Assembly (NCBI GenBank): GCA_001557505.1
Contig: LSAX01000003.1
Location: 1,302,001-1,366,000 of the forward strand
DNA: 64,000 nt
Source of the DNA: Reticulascus tulasneorum
Lineage: Eukaryota; Ascomycota; Sordariomycetes; Glomerellales; Reticulascaceae
Reading direction: 5' to 3'
Below, in pieces: positions 21,116 to 31,836 of the stretch (positions are counted from its first letter, which is position 1; every line of letters starts with the position of its first letter). The notes under the pieces are model-generated. The model was not told the DNA's origin, made no database searches, and saw only the letters and a list, made by a program, of their open reading frames with translations. The position numbers and the translations under genes were made by a program.

Positions 21116-22099
21116 CTATAACTGCTGAGATATCGCTAGTGCAGTAGTCACCATGACAATAACCAAGGCCCAGCTAGATATTGATACACCAGCAGCCGTT
21201 CCTGTCATTCCTTCCTTGAACCCATTCTCCTCCCCACCAAGATATAATGCACCTAAATCCGTCAAGCCGCCATTGCCATCGAATAATGAAACCTCGCTGC
21301 CCGTCCAAGCATTCGCCTCGTCTGATCGAAATGCCCCAAACCACGCGTACCCTTCGACATAGTCGAGGTTATCCAAGTACACTAGGCTCTGATTCATCAT
21401 TGCCAGAGTCGCATCGCTATCTTGTTGAGGCAGCGCCATCTCCGTGATCCAAAGTTTAATGTTCGGATTTGATGAGTTGTAGAACCCATGCAATGTACTG
21501 AGCCAGGCGGCTAGTCCTGCAAATTCGCCGTACCAATGCACGGCAACAAAATCCGCAGGGCATCCTGCTGGATCGATGTCCTCACATGCCTCGTTGAACC
21601 GTCTCAGCCAGTCTAGCCCCTGGCTGGAACCCGTCACAACAGGCTGGCTAATGTTCCAAGACCGGGAACGAGACCCGCGGTCTCCTGTACGAAGAGGTAG
21701 GATGTGAGTGATGTATGCCTCGGCTGCATCTTCGGGGGAGATTGAGCTGCCGCCAGTAGACGTAGTGCCGTCTGGTTCGTTGAAGGTAAGGAGGCGAGTT
21801 GATGAAATTGGGAGGTTCTCCAGTATCTCGACAGTCTCATCGTCAGAGGCGTCGTCAAGGCCATGTATTAGGGGGAGGAAAGTGAGAGGCGCATCAATGA
21901 CCCTTGACGGCCAGGGCGACCAGGTATAGTACCATTCTATCAAAGACCTGTCCGAAAACAGGAGGCGATTGTCGGCGGCATGATCGTCTCCCTGGTATGC
22001 AAGACCACGTTTGGAGTTGGAACTGGATTGGCCAACAGCAGTGGTATATAAAGCTGATAAAACTATCGAAGACCAGATAGACCGGCCGGATCGTCCCAT
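21116..22099 (-). CDS. GPI-anchored GH128 endo-beta-1,3-glucanase-like protein, 327 aa
   Basis: Single exon. A signal peptide (SSIVLSALYTTAVG) is followed by KRGLAYQGDD, typical of the glycosyl hydrolase catalytic core of GH128 (Asl1-like). The likely acid/base Glu108 is in LLTFNEPDG and the nucleophile Glu220 in LWITEMALP; VAVHWYG lies between. The C-terminus has a small-residue stretch (GMTGTAAGVS) and a hydrophobic tail (WALVIVMVTTALAISQQL), the pattern for GPI attachment, so the enzyme probably sits on the plasma membrane or wall. Family members cleave beta-1,3-glucan. Several N-glycosylation sequons are present. It is likely involved in wall remodelling. Confidence 0.88.
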   Translation of the reverse strand: MGRSGRSIWSSIVLSALYTTAVGQSSSNSKRGLAYQGDDHAADNRLLFSDRSLIEWYYTWSPWPSRVIDAPLTFLPLIHGLDDASDDETVEILENLPISSTRLLTFNEPDGTTSTGGSSISPEDAAEAYITHILPLRTGDRGSRSRSWNISQPVVTGSSQGLDWLRRFNEACEDIDPAGCPADFVAVHWYGEFAGLAAWLSTLHGFYNSSNPNIKLWITEMALPQQDSDATLAMMNQSLVYLDNLDYVEGYAWFGAFRSDEANAWTGSEVSLFDGNGGLTDLGALYLGGEENGFKEGMTGTAAGVSISSWALVIVMVTTALAISQQL

Positions 22100-22900
22100 G
22101 TCTGCTGCAACGTGGGGGTGTGTAGGAGTGGTCGAACTGTGGTTGAGGACTAAAACGGTTCCTGCGGCGTATATCGGCTATAGCATGCAAGATAAATGAA
22201 CCTGTTAATTGATGGATAGAGTAGCAACGGATTATCGCGAAACCGGATTGCTTTTCGCATTGAATCCTCGTTGGGAATTGCTTCTCTATTACCCATTGCC
22301 AATGAAGGTGGCGGACAGGTGACGTCACGACGGGCTGTTCAACTTCTTGGCCTTGGGCGAGCTATGGGCTTGGCAAACCAGCCAAGACTGTCTCGCCAAC
22401 ATCTGAGATAGGAAAAGAGATGAACATGCTTGTTAAATCCGGACAATTCTTTGCAGGCAAGTCCCGAGGTGAGTTCAATGCCCGGCCCGGCTCCGTAGCA
22501 GGTTACCGGTTCACAATCTAAATATGGTTTAGTGGCCGTTGTCCCGCGACGCCAGCAGGCTAGACCACTTGAGATCAGCGCGTCATGGACAGGTGCGGAG
22601 GACTGCACCTAGATGGTTGATCATGAGCATTGATGATTCATTGCCTACGGTGATGGCTTGGAATATAAGTGAATAGAGGTGCCGAAATGATAATGAGACT
22701 GAATTTAGCCCACTCTCAAATTAAAGCAAATGCTCGGCTTCCGACTTCTATCTCCTCGGTCGCATCAGTGCATATTGCCTTTCCGATATATAAGAATTGG
22801 AAGAGCGCCTTTTGCTGTTCGCAGTTATCAGAGCCAGCGTCAACAGCACACTAATCGCCCGGACAATCCATTTTCTCAGTTTCATCGTCCTTTTACAACT
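22100..22900. other. Divergent promoter region, GH128 and SDR genes
   Basis: 801 bp holding the start regions of the leftward glucanase and the rightward dehydrogenase. I saw no coding frame with support and no distinct repeat. Confidence 0.45.
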
Positions 22901-24032
22901 ATGGAGGCCATCAAGGTCCGTATCGATCCTGTGAAGAGTTCCAAATGCGAAAAATTGAGCTGACGCATGCATACTTAGAACACAATTGCGGAGAACATTG
23001 GAGGTCCTGCTTCGAAACTTGGCACTCACCAGTTCAAACTAGACGAGTGTCCTGACCTGTCTGGCAAAGTCGCAGTCGTCACAGGCGGCAGCGAAGGCAT
23101 TGGCTTCGGCGCGACGTACACTTTTCTGAAGCATAACATATCCAAGCTTTATATCCTTTCTCTTTCAAAGGAAGTCGTTGAAGGTGCTAAGGACGCTATT
23201 GCAAAGGAGTTGGGTCAAGAGAAGGCTGATCGCACCAAATGGATCCAATGCGATATGGGCGACTGGAAGCGAGTCAAGGAGGTTGCTGAGGAGATCAATA
23301 AAGATACAGACCGTCTTGATATTCTCGTCAACAACGCTGGTCGAGGCATCATGACATACCAGGTGACTGAATATGGAGTTGACCGCCATATGGCAGTGAA
23401 CCACATGGGCCCCGTCATTCTGACCTCGTATCTTCTGCCCCTACTGAAGAAGACAGCAGAAAAGGGTGATTTTGTCCGCATCTCCTGCCAGGCCAGCAAT
23501 GCGCATCAGGGTACCCCCAGCGACACCAAGTTTGAGAGTTTGGAAGAACTCAATCGAGATTTGGGGCCGAACGGACAGTACGGTCGCAGCAAGCTGGCCG
23601 CGATGTTGTACGCAAGGTGGTTTACTCGGAAAGTCACTCAGAATGGATATCCGAAGGTGCTCATGAATTCAACGCATCCTGGGTTCGTTAGCACCAAGAT
23701 GAGCAAGCTCGATATCCTCGAACCGTGAGCCCTGATATGTGAATAACACGACGTTCTCATTTGCTAACGTCTCTAGATATCCGCTCGCAGGCTACGCCAT
23801 GGCTGTTGGCATGGAGCCATTCAAGAAGGACCAGTTCGAAGGCTGCGTCCCTACGGTGTTCGTTACGACGACAACCACCGAGTCAGGACAATACGTTTGC
23901 CCGCCCGCTATTCCTGAACCAGGCAACAAGATGTCACAAGATGAGACACTGGCTGATAGCCTCATGGAACTAACGAAGAAGCTGGTGTTGGAAAAGACGA
24001 ATGGAGACTTCAATGATTTGAAGCTGTACTAA
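22901..24032 (+). CDS. Short-chain dehydrogenase/reductase, 338 aa
   Basis: Exons are 22901-22915, 22979-23724 and 23777-24032 (1,017 nt). The first exon codes only MEAIK, then NTIAENIGGPASKLG continues. It is a classical SDR: cofactor motif TGGSEGIG at residues 40-47, NNAG at 123-126, a Ser/Cys-rich active region VRISCQASN and catalytic Tyr206/Lys210 in QYGRSKLA. The layout resembles fungal retinol-dehydrogenase/WWOX-like SDRs that use NADP(H); the substrate is unknown. No signal peptide is seen, so it is probably cytosolic. Its 3' end converges on the GST gene with only 91 bp between the coding regions. Confidence 0.88.
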
Positions 24033-24123
24033 ATATGCTAGACTGTTGTGGAATTGGCATGTCTTCAAGGAATGCTAGACTTATGGTCTCTAGAAGGAAG
24101 AATTGTAACATGTTATGTGCATC

Positions 24124-24969
24124 CTAGGGCAATCGCTTTCCATTCCGCGTCGCCCGTCCAACAAGCGAGTTCGTCGTATCTTCTGCATATCGTTTATAAG
24201 CCAGAAGATAACGCTCATCATCACTTCGTGTATCTACAACACTCTGCCTCTTTAGAATTGCAGTAAACCACTTCCTCCAACGACTCCAAGTTTCTTCGTC
24301 GCGGCCACTGCTATCCTCTGCAGCGACTCCGACCCCACCAGGCTTATAGTAGTCGATGAGCCACAGTCGCATCGCCCAAGGAGCCAAGCTAATGTCGACC
24401 ATGCTGAACCGCTTGCCCAGGAACCATGGACCTTCAGGGTCAATTTCCTCAGCAAGGCTCTTAATGTGGCCGTGGAATTCTGCGCGAGCTTGCTCAATGC
24501 TGTATTCCTTCTCCGGGGTGTGTTGGAGAAACTTGTAAAAAGCTGGTATAATTCTTGTGTTGATGTGGTCGATCCAGAGTCTGCATCTTGCTCGCTCATA
24601 AGGATCTGCGGGGAGTAGGTTTGGACCGTACTTTGACTCATCAGAATATGCCTCATCGAGGTATTCGCAAATAATAATGCTCTCATACAGAGCCTTCTGT
24701 TCCTTTCCATCCTTGCCAGCTGGTACTGCAAGAGTAGGCACCAGACCTCGAGGATTGAGCTTGATGAAGTCGAGTTCCTTCTTATAAGGGTTGATCTCAA
24801 CGTATTGGTGCGGAATGTTCTTCTCGCACAGTACGATCCACGCTCGCTGAACAAACGGACAGAACCATCCACCGTAGAGCTTCAACAGTTGCTCTTCGGA
24901 GTGTTTAGCTGCTAACCGGGCTGCAGCGCCAGTAGTCTCAGGAGGAAGTGATGTGTCGACGTTCGTCAT
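24124..24969 (-). CDS. Omega-like glutathione S-transferase, 281 aa
   Basis: Single exon. The start was chosen at ATG 24969 (MTNVDTSLPPETTGAAARLA); an in-frame ATG at 25089 would add a 40-residue tail with no family support. The N-terminal thioredoxin-like domain has LKLYGGWFCPFVQRAWIVLC with catalytic Cys37, as in omega/GTO-type enzymes, then LNPRGLVPTLAVP (cis-Pro) and LYESIIICEYLDE (glutathione gamma-Glu site). The C-terminal helical domain includes GPWFLGKRFSMVDISLAPWA. Such enzymes act as thiol transferases or dehydroascorbate reductases in the cytosol. Probable role: detoxification or redox repair. Confidence 0.9.
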   Translation of the reverse strand: MTNVDTSLPPETTGAAARLAAKHSEEQLLKLYGGWFCPFVQRAWIVLCEKNIPHQYVEINPYKKELDFIKLNPRGLVPTLAVPAGKDGKEQKALYESIIICEYLDEAYSDESKYGPNLLPADPYERARCRLWIDHINTRIIPAFYKFLQHTPEKEYSIEQARAEFHGHIKSLAEEIDPEGPWFLGKRFSMVDISLAPWAMRLWLIDYYKPGGVGVAAEDSSGRDEETWSRWRKWFTAILKRQSVVDTRSDDERYLLAYKRYAEDTTNSLVGRATRNGKRLP

Positions 24970-26118
24970 TTTGCTAGAGATTTTGATCACTGAGCTAAAA
25001 TGCGGCCTTTTACAGTCATGTGAAAATGGTAACAACGAGGTCTTGATGTGGCCTCGAGGAGTATCTACGACATGGATGGAGCTAATCATGGAGGAACACT
25101 TTAGACGTCATGATCTGCCGAAAACGGAATGAGTAGGCATTAGTAAGCGAGGAATTTATAGCCAATAATAATGGTACAGCACCACTGACTGTTCCCCAAG
25201 TTTATCACTCGCGAATGTCCCCAATAGGAAAGTCAGTTGTTCGGAATCCGTGAACTATCCCCCCCATTGGCTTCAAGACTCAGTCAGTCGAAAAGACTAG
25301 ATTGTCTGCCAAAGTGTCTTCAAGTGGCCTCCATCCATCTTGCCCACCCCACTTCTTCGAAAGAGCAAGCGGCTCGGTAAAAATCTGTTGAGCATTTGAG
25401 ATACTCGGCATGGGGAAAGTCTGGGATGAACTGATGTTGCGGGCGGATTTTCCTCAGGATTGCAAGGACATAATTCCAAGCGGCGTGACGACCCTAAACC
25501 TGAAGACATGCGTTATTGAGCTCGGGATCCAGGGCTGCTGCAAAGTGTAGCGATGCTACGTCCTTTACGTCGACAATAAATGCTGTCGTGACGAAGTCAG
25601 AGAGTTGACAACTGTAACCATCGGGAGCAAAACAACTCGACGCCAAAAGCCAAACATTTAGTAACTTACTAGCAGATAACCCGGCCAGTTTGCTAATTTA
25701 AATGCTCTCTGTTTCTACGGTGAGGAAAGCAATCCCAACTCTTCTTTGCCTGGCACTGCCAGGGAAGCACAGGAGATAAGGACTCCTCACTTTGGGATAC
25801 TTTGGCTGTGGTACGCTGGCATGGTACGCTGGCATGGTAAAAGTAAACTCGATCGGCATCTGGACGATGGCTGCAATCCATCATCGTGAAGGTTCTGTTG
25901 ATGATATGGGACTAGTTGGTGATTCCACTATCATCCGTAGTATTGGGGTAATTTTGAAATGACATCTGGCAGCCATAAAAATTACCTTTGGTGCTCTAGG
26001 TCTTAATGGGCTGGAATTTGCGGAAACCGACGAAGACACAGTGGGGTTTGCGTGTCGTGAACAGAGTGAAATCGACGAAAAGAGGTACCAAGGAAACTTT
26101 GTGGACCCACAGGAGATA
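24970..26118. other. Intergenic region with a small tandem duplication
   Basis: About 1.15 kb between the GST 5' end and the thioesterase-like 3' end. GTACGCTGGCATG occurs twice in tandem at about 25812-25837. No supported gene. Confidence 0.45.
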
Positions 26119-26967
26119 TCATGAAGACGAGACCGATAGTACGAAACGAGCAATGTCATCGAGTTCCTCTGGCACCTTTAGCCAATGGCCTTCTTGCTCC
26201 GCGCCCGAATACTCCTTCCACTCCACTTGCAGTCCGATCCCCGCGAGTACGTCCCTTGCTTGTCGCCCGAGATTTACGTCAACGTAAGCATCGTCGGAGC
26301 CGTGGCCAAGGAACACCGGTGTGGATAGTAGCGGGTTCGGGTTGACAATCATGCGCTCTACGAACTCGTCCGCCGTGTTACTTTCTGACTTGACGTTCCC
26401 TTCAGAACTGGCGTCCCGGCCCAGATATCTTTTGATATTGTCCGCAAACGGAAGCCAGGTACTCGCCCCCACAAACGCGCCGAGCCGTTTCACGGGCTTG
26501 GCTGAACACAGCAGGGTCCAGATACCGATCGCACCACCCTGACTGATACCGCCCAGGAATAGTCTTTCTTCACGGCCTCCGACCTTTTCGATCTCCTCTT
26601 CCATTATGCCGCCGAGGTATCGAACGGATTCGCCAATGCCCTCCATCTGCAAGTCCTGCCTCTCGGTAATGTTCGTCAAGGAATGCGCTTCGAACCACGC
26701 AGGCATTTCCTCCTGGAATGCCGTGCTCCACAAGTCTCGGGATGTTGGAAACACCCATCGCCAGCCGGGTAGCGCATGTATCAGGGTTTCTCGACCAGGC
26801 GGAGCGGATTCAATGAGCTCTTCCGCGAATTCTACCCCGCTGCTGCCGCGTCCATGGAGCAGGATTGCCGTGTGTGTATGCTGTGATTGGGGCTCGATGA
26901 TGTGAACAGGTCCGAATGAAGTAACCGATTCAGCTGCGTTTTTCACAGCAACATTTGCTTCACCCAT
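26119..26967 (-). CDS. Acyl-protein thioesterase / phospholipase-carboxylesterase family hydrolase, 282 aa
   Basis: Single-exon alpha/beta hydrolase. The oxyanion-region motif is AILLHGRGSSGVEF (about 35-48), the nucleophile Ser142 lies in LGGISQGGAIG, the acid Asp is near 225 in LGHGSDDAYVD, and the catalytic His261 is in QEGHWLKVPEELDDIA. This order matches the APT1-like family that removes acyl groups from proteins or lysophospholipids. The protein is longer than yeast-type APT1 (about 230) through inserts near 75-110 and 175-205, as in the diverged filamentous-fungal group, so the substrate is uncertain. There is no signal peptide. It lies divergently to the Zn2Cys6 regulator gene. Confidence 0.85.
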   Translation of the reverse strand: MGEANVAVKNAAESVTSFGPVHIIEPQSQHTHTAILLHGRGSSGVEFAEELIESAPPGRETLIHALPGWRWVFPTSRDLWSTAFQEEMPAWFEAHSLTNITERQDLQMEGIGESVRYLGGIMEEEIEKVGGREERLFLGGISQGGAIGIWTLLCSAKPVKRLGAFVGASTWLPFADNIKRYLGRDASSEGNVKSESNTADEFVERMIVNPNPLLSTPVFLGHGSDDAYVDVNLGRQARDVLAGIGLQVEWKEYSGAEQEGHWLKVPEELDDIARFVLSVSSS

Positions 26968-27452
26968 CGGGAGAGAAGATTGTATATCGGACTATGTAGG
27001 AGCCCACTTTATGAGGTGATCCGAACAGTACTGCCTTAGGGTAAAGCTACAGGGGCGCTTGAGGTGGGGGTCCAGAACTTACGAGGCCTGGGACGGAGAT
27101 GGCCCGAGACCCGGGTTGACGGAGACCCCTAAAATTGTGGGCATGAAGTGAAACCGACAGTAGGCGGAAGGCAAAAGCTGAAGTCATGGATGTTAGGAGA
27201 CAAGCCAGTAATGAAACTTCGATGTATCGACTGGTTTCTTTAGTTTTGACGTAGAGCTCCGCAATCATTGGAATTTATCAAAAGAGAAGCTCGCTGCTCA
27301 AAACTCCGAGCATCGGCAGAGATGTCCCCGCCGTCAGCGCGCTAAATACCCCCCCACAGAAAGATAATTAACCCCCCCAATGGTCTGACGATCTATCCTT
27401 TCCGTGTCTCCCATCTTCCCTTCCTCCGAGCTTCCACTGTAATTGAGCCACC
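26968..27452. other. Divergent promoter, hydrolase and Zn2Cys6 regulator
   Basis: 485 bp between two start codons. Just before 27453 there are short C runs (ACCCCCCCAC, AACCCCCCCAA near 27350-27380) as often seen in fungal 5' leaders. No gene. Confidence 0.45.
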
Positions 27453-29724
27453 ATGACCATGACTGATTCGCCCGACCGTCAGCAGTCGTACGACTACATC
27501 CGGTCCCGGATCGCCAATGCCTGCGACGGATGCAAGGCTCGGAAGGTCAAGTGTGATGGCGAACTCCCGTGCAGCCACTGCATCCGTCATGGCCGTTCGT
27601 CATCCTGCCGCTTCTCCCCACAGAAGCGACGCCGTCGACATTTGCCAAGATCCCCTCCCCCATCCGGTCCCGCTTCCGTCTCCGCCTCTGAATCCGTGCT
27701 CGATTCGGGTCGGATGTCTTCAGGCACAGTCCCGGGCACACCTACTATGGCCAGAGGACCCCCTTATCCTGCCGCCGCGACCTCTGCGACTTCTGCGCCT
27801 GGCATGTCGCTTCCACACCCGGCATCCCCATCTGCTGAGGATGAGACGGAAGTGCCGCGTGAGGCGCGACTGCTCTGCGATGCCCAGGGGAAGCTGGTTT
27901 TCATCGGAGACTGCGCGCCGCTATCCTTCTTCCAGACTGTGCGCCAACTGGTGACGAACAAAGTCGGCGAGACTGCTTTCGCACCACAGACGACTCGCTA
28001 TTCCATGCTGGAGAACGCACGGCCAAAGCACTCATCTCCTGCACGGAGGGGACCGCCATTTATCAGCCAGGATATTGTCCATCCTGCTCTTTCCAACTAC
28101 CTTGCTGTAACGACCGGCCTGTTTGGGCTGTTCGACGACTCGAGATTGTTTGACGACGTGTCCATCTGGGCTAACCTCGGCCCCAAACCAGATGATGTGG
28201 AATCCATCGTGAACTACCTTGTTCTTGCCATTGGGTGCCAGAAAGACAACGAGGAGTTGGCACAGGCATTCTTCGAGTATGCCCGAGACCAGGCGCTTGC
28301 CAATCTTGACGGCAATCTGAGTGTTCCTACCGTGCAGGCATTTATATTGATCACAATGTATATGCTCGGCGCATGTCAGGTCAATGGTGCTTTCCTATTT
28401 TTTGGCCTTTCAGTAAGAGCCGCATATTCCATCGGGATACATAGAACGGAAGTGAATGCACGGTTTGGCCCTGACATTCACAGACAGAGGGACCGTTTAT
28501 GGAAGAGTCTCCGGGTGGTTGATCTGTTTCTGAGTACCTCCATGGGAAGACCCCCAGCGACCTCGGATATTGATTGTACCGTGCCCTATCGGAGCGTGAA
28601 CGGCGAAGATGGCAAGGAGGTTTTCGACCTTCTCAACGCCTCTGTTCAGATTCTTCTCATCGTCGAGGTTATCGTTGTCGAGGTGTATTCGAGGAGGAAA
28701 ATTTCTTTGCAGCTCACAGAGGGAATTTCTCGACGCCTACGGGAATGGTCTCTGCGATGGCTGCACCGACTCAAAGAAGCCGTTTCGCAGCAGGCACCAG
28801 AAGATGCTGCCGAGGTCGGCGGCGCTTGTCAGGTCCTCTCGACATACTACTATGCTGTCATGCTCATCTCCAGACCATTTCTGATGTATGAGCTCTGTCG
28901 GAGACTGTCTGATGGGTCAAGCGCAGATTCACGTAAAGACCCTACACTGATCTCGTCCAAGACGAAGTTGGCGGATGCCTGTATCGATGCAGCCAGCTTG
29001 ATGGTTGAGACAGTGCATGACGTGATTGGACGAGGGTTTATGACAGGACGCCTGCCTTTGATTGTGTAAGACTTCAATTCCTGCAACCATGGGCCACTTT
29101 CATCTCGGCTAACATAGGACTAGGTCTTGGTTATTTGCTTCATCGCTGGTCCTTGGAGTTGGGCTTCTAGGCGGATTTGGCAGAATATTGGAAAAGTACA
29201 CGCGAACATCAATCCAAACGCTGGGGCATTTTGCAAAGAATGATGCCCACGCCATGCAATACTCGCTCATTGGCCAAACACTACTCAACACCGCTCTCGA
29301 ATATCTTGAAAAGAAGGAGATACAAGAGCGGCTGAAGCGAACCGAAAGCTCAAGCCAGCTGTTTGGGCTGATCCCGCCAGGGGCAGGAGAATGCACCGAG
29401 CCACTAGCGGGTACTGGAGGAGGTGCTGCTGCAGTCAGATACTCGATGAGCCCAGCGACGGCCGCTAGCGGGGGTAGATTTCGGGACATTATCGACGGGT
29501 CAGCAAGCCTGCACCCTGGCTACCACTCTGGCCACGTCGGGTCGCCCCGATTTGGAGACTTGGACTCCGCTTTTATGGGTCTGTCGGAGTCCATGTCACA
29601 GGCAACCGATATGACCTTCCTTAATGGTAGTCTGGAAGGCGACGATGATCAAAGCTTCGGTTGCTTGAATCTCTTTCCTTTGCTTGAGGCCGCGGGACAC
29701 ATCGATCTCGCCCACTACCTATGA
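27453..29724 (+). CDS. Zn2Cys6 transcription factor with fungal-specific TF domain, 739 aa
   Basis: Exon 1 is 27453-29065 and exon 2 is 29118-29724, with a 52 bp intron that joins in frame. Cys24, 27, 34, 40, 43 and 52 give a CX2CX6CX5CX2CX8C Zn2Cys6 cluster (NACDGCKARKVKCDGELPCS), followed by the basic linker KRRRRHLPR. The middle domain includes AFILITMYMLGACQVNGAFL and HRQRDRLWKSLRVVDLFLST, the fungal-specific TF domain hallmark. The C-terminal part has VLGVGLLGGFGRILEKY. Overall it resembles large Gal4-type regulators of metabolic genes. It is the nearest regulator to the FAD monooxygenase that starts 659 bp downstream on the same strand. Its target is inferred, not shown. Confidence 0.9.
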
Positions 29725-30383
29725 AGATTCAAACTCTTATGAGAGATGGACGGCTACCGGCTACATGGCGGGAAACCCCCATTATTGTTATTTGCGCTAC
29801 TTCTGGGTCTCGCCCGTTGAAAACTTGGTCCTCCGAGCGAGCTTGGCCACCATATGGATGGAGTACGCGGTTTTTTTGAGATATCGGCTATCGGATGTTC
29901 GGAAACTACTTTTGCGTCGCGATTCAGGGCAATTCCGACTTCTTGGACCACACAAATGTTCCCACTGCACCTAACCGTCTACTACGTAGTAGGCCACCAA
30001 AGCGGAAATTCGCGGCCTAGCTCTTTTGTGTGGGGCAATGATCAGGTTTTTACCGGGAATGGCGTAGAAGCGGAAGCCGTTTTGCTCCCTTCTTCAGCAG
30101 GTCCGAACTTATCGCGCGGTGGCGGGCGAGAAATCCCTTATCAGTTGTTCCCGTATCGCCCCAATATTCGCAACGAGACGCGCGCAGTTGGACGTGTCCG
30201 CGATAAGGCATTGGAAAGACCAGGGGCAGAGCCTTTGCGTGATATAGGGACCGGGCCGCAGCAATGTATATACTATTTATGAGACAGGGAACAAGACGAA
30301 TTCATGATCCGCAAAACTCGATTTCTGAGATATCCGACCTTGATCTTTTTCCCTTTTCTTTGCCTTGATACCAATTGTACAAT
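29725..30383. other. Intergenic region before the FAD monooxygenase
   Basis: 659 bp. It contains the perfect 14 bp palindrome CTACTACGTAGTAG (29979-29992) and a TATA-like stretch TGTATATACTATTTAT (30265-30280) about 105-120 bp before the monooxygenase ATG. No gene. Confidence 0.45.
29979..29992. promoter_or_regulatory. Perfect 14 bp palindrome upstream of the monooxygenase gene
   Basis: CTACTACGTAGTAG reads the same on both strands, as expected for a dimeric regulator site. It lies 392 bp before the FAD monooxygenase start. A role is inference only. Confidence 0.3.
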
Positions 30384-31836
30384 ATGCCTTCCACAAGCGG
30401 CTGGAGAGAGCTCGACATTGCCGTTGTCGGCGGCGGAATCGGCGGTCTCGCGGCCGCCATCTCCCTCCGCCGAGCCGGGCACAAAGTCACTGTCTACGAG
30501 CGAGCGGATTTCGCGGGCGAAGTTGGCGCGTCCATCAGCTGCGCCGCAAACGGTACACGATGGCTCCATGAGTGGGACATCGACGTCGCGTCTGGCAACC
30601 CGGTGATACTGCGACGACTGATTCACCACGATTGGACGTCCGGAGATGAATCGAATGTGTACGACTTGGAAGACTACGAGAGGAAGTGGGGCTACGTTTA
30701 TAACATGTTTCACCGGCAGGACATGCACAAGATGATGATGAACTCGGCGCTGGGCGAAGGAGCCGGCACACCGGTGAAGCTGGTACTTAATCACAAGTGT
30801 ACGGATATCGACTTGGAGGCTGGTGTCATTCAGTTTGAAAACGGCGAGCAGGTAAAGCATGAGGTTGTCGTTGGTGCAGATGGAATAGGGGTATGTTTCC
30901 CCTATGCCATCCCCATTTTTTCGATGGCAGAAGTTAATTCTAACACCACGCCAAGTCCCGAGTCAGGACTATTCTCGGCATATTTCCTGACCGCGAAGCC
31001 TCAACGTCTTCCTGTCTGCACGCAAACGTGTCGAGAACACAAGCAAACAAGCTGGGACTGGTGGACTTTGCGTCAAGCAGCGGGATCGAGTACTGGGGCG
31101 GCCAGGGAATAGACAAGATCGTCTTCTCGCCATGTCAGGGAGGCGAGGTTCTGTCCTTCTACTGCTTCTTCCCACGAGCCAAGGGCGACTAGTGAGTCCT
31201 GCCTCATTTTATTCCTCGCTGTTGGAGTTCTGACTGACATCGCGGAATAGTGCCAGCCAGGATTGGAATACCGAGGCAACCGTGGAGGAGCTTCTTGCAC
31301 CATACCCAGATCTCGACCAGGACGTGCTCGATCACTTTAAGATTGCAACCGATATCCGACCTTGGCGGTTATGGGTACACCAGGAGTACCCCCACTGGAC
31401 CAAGGGTGTAGCATGCGTGATGGGCGACGCAGCACACCCGATGATGCCGTAAGTCTATATGCTTTCGCATGGCAAGTCGACAACAGGAGCTAACAGCCCA
31501 ACCAGAGATCAATCCCAAGGTGCCTGCATGGCGATAGAAGACGCGGCCGCCTTGGGTATCGTTTTCTCAAGGACGCATTTTGACGGAGATGTCACCCGCA
31601 GCCTTAAACTGTACGAGCGAGTCCGCAAGCCACGTGCCTCACGAGTGCAGGAGGCAAGCGCACGGGCAAGAGTAAACATCACAGAGCGGATTGGGTTCTC
31701 GTCCAACGTCAGCCATCCAATGTACAAGGTGGCTGACGAGGCCAAAAAGCTCACGATCGAGGAAATGAACTCATACGACATGCATAAGGATACAGCGAAG
31801 ATATCGGGTGAGATGGCTGCCGCGGCTGGAGCGTGA
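30384..31836 (+). CDS. FAD-dependent monooxygenase (salicylate hydroxylase-like), 423 aa
   Basis: Four exons (30384-30890, 30956-31191, 31251-31448, 31506-31836; 1,272 nt) with GT-AG introns and phase-matched joins. The Rossmann motif VVGGGIGGLAAAISLRRAG is at about 14-32, with the ribose-binding Glu39 in VYERAD. VVGADGIGSRVR gives the DG motif. CVMGDAAHPMMPDQSQGACM near 302-321 is the second FAD motif (GD) typical of aromatic-ring hydroxylases. The family uses NAD(P)H and O2 to hydroxylate aromatics, in catabolism (salicylate to catechol) or in secondary metabolism. No signal peptide or membrane anchor is evident. With the adjacent Zn2Cys6 gene it may form a small regulated pair. Confidence 0.9.

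Noticed and set aside
24970..25089. Upstream ATG for the GST giving 40 more residues
   Set aside because: The extension has no family support; MTNVD at 24969 fits the usual distance to the catalytic Cys.
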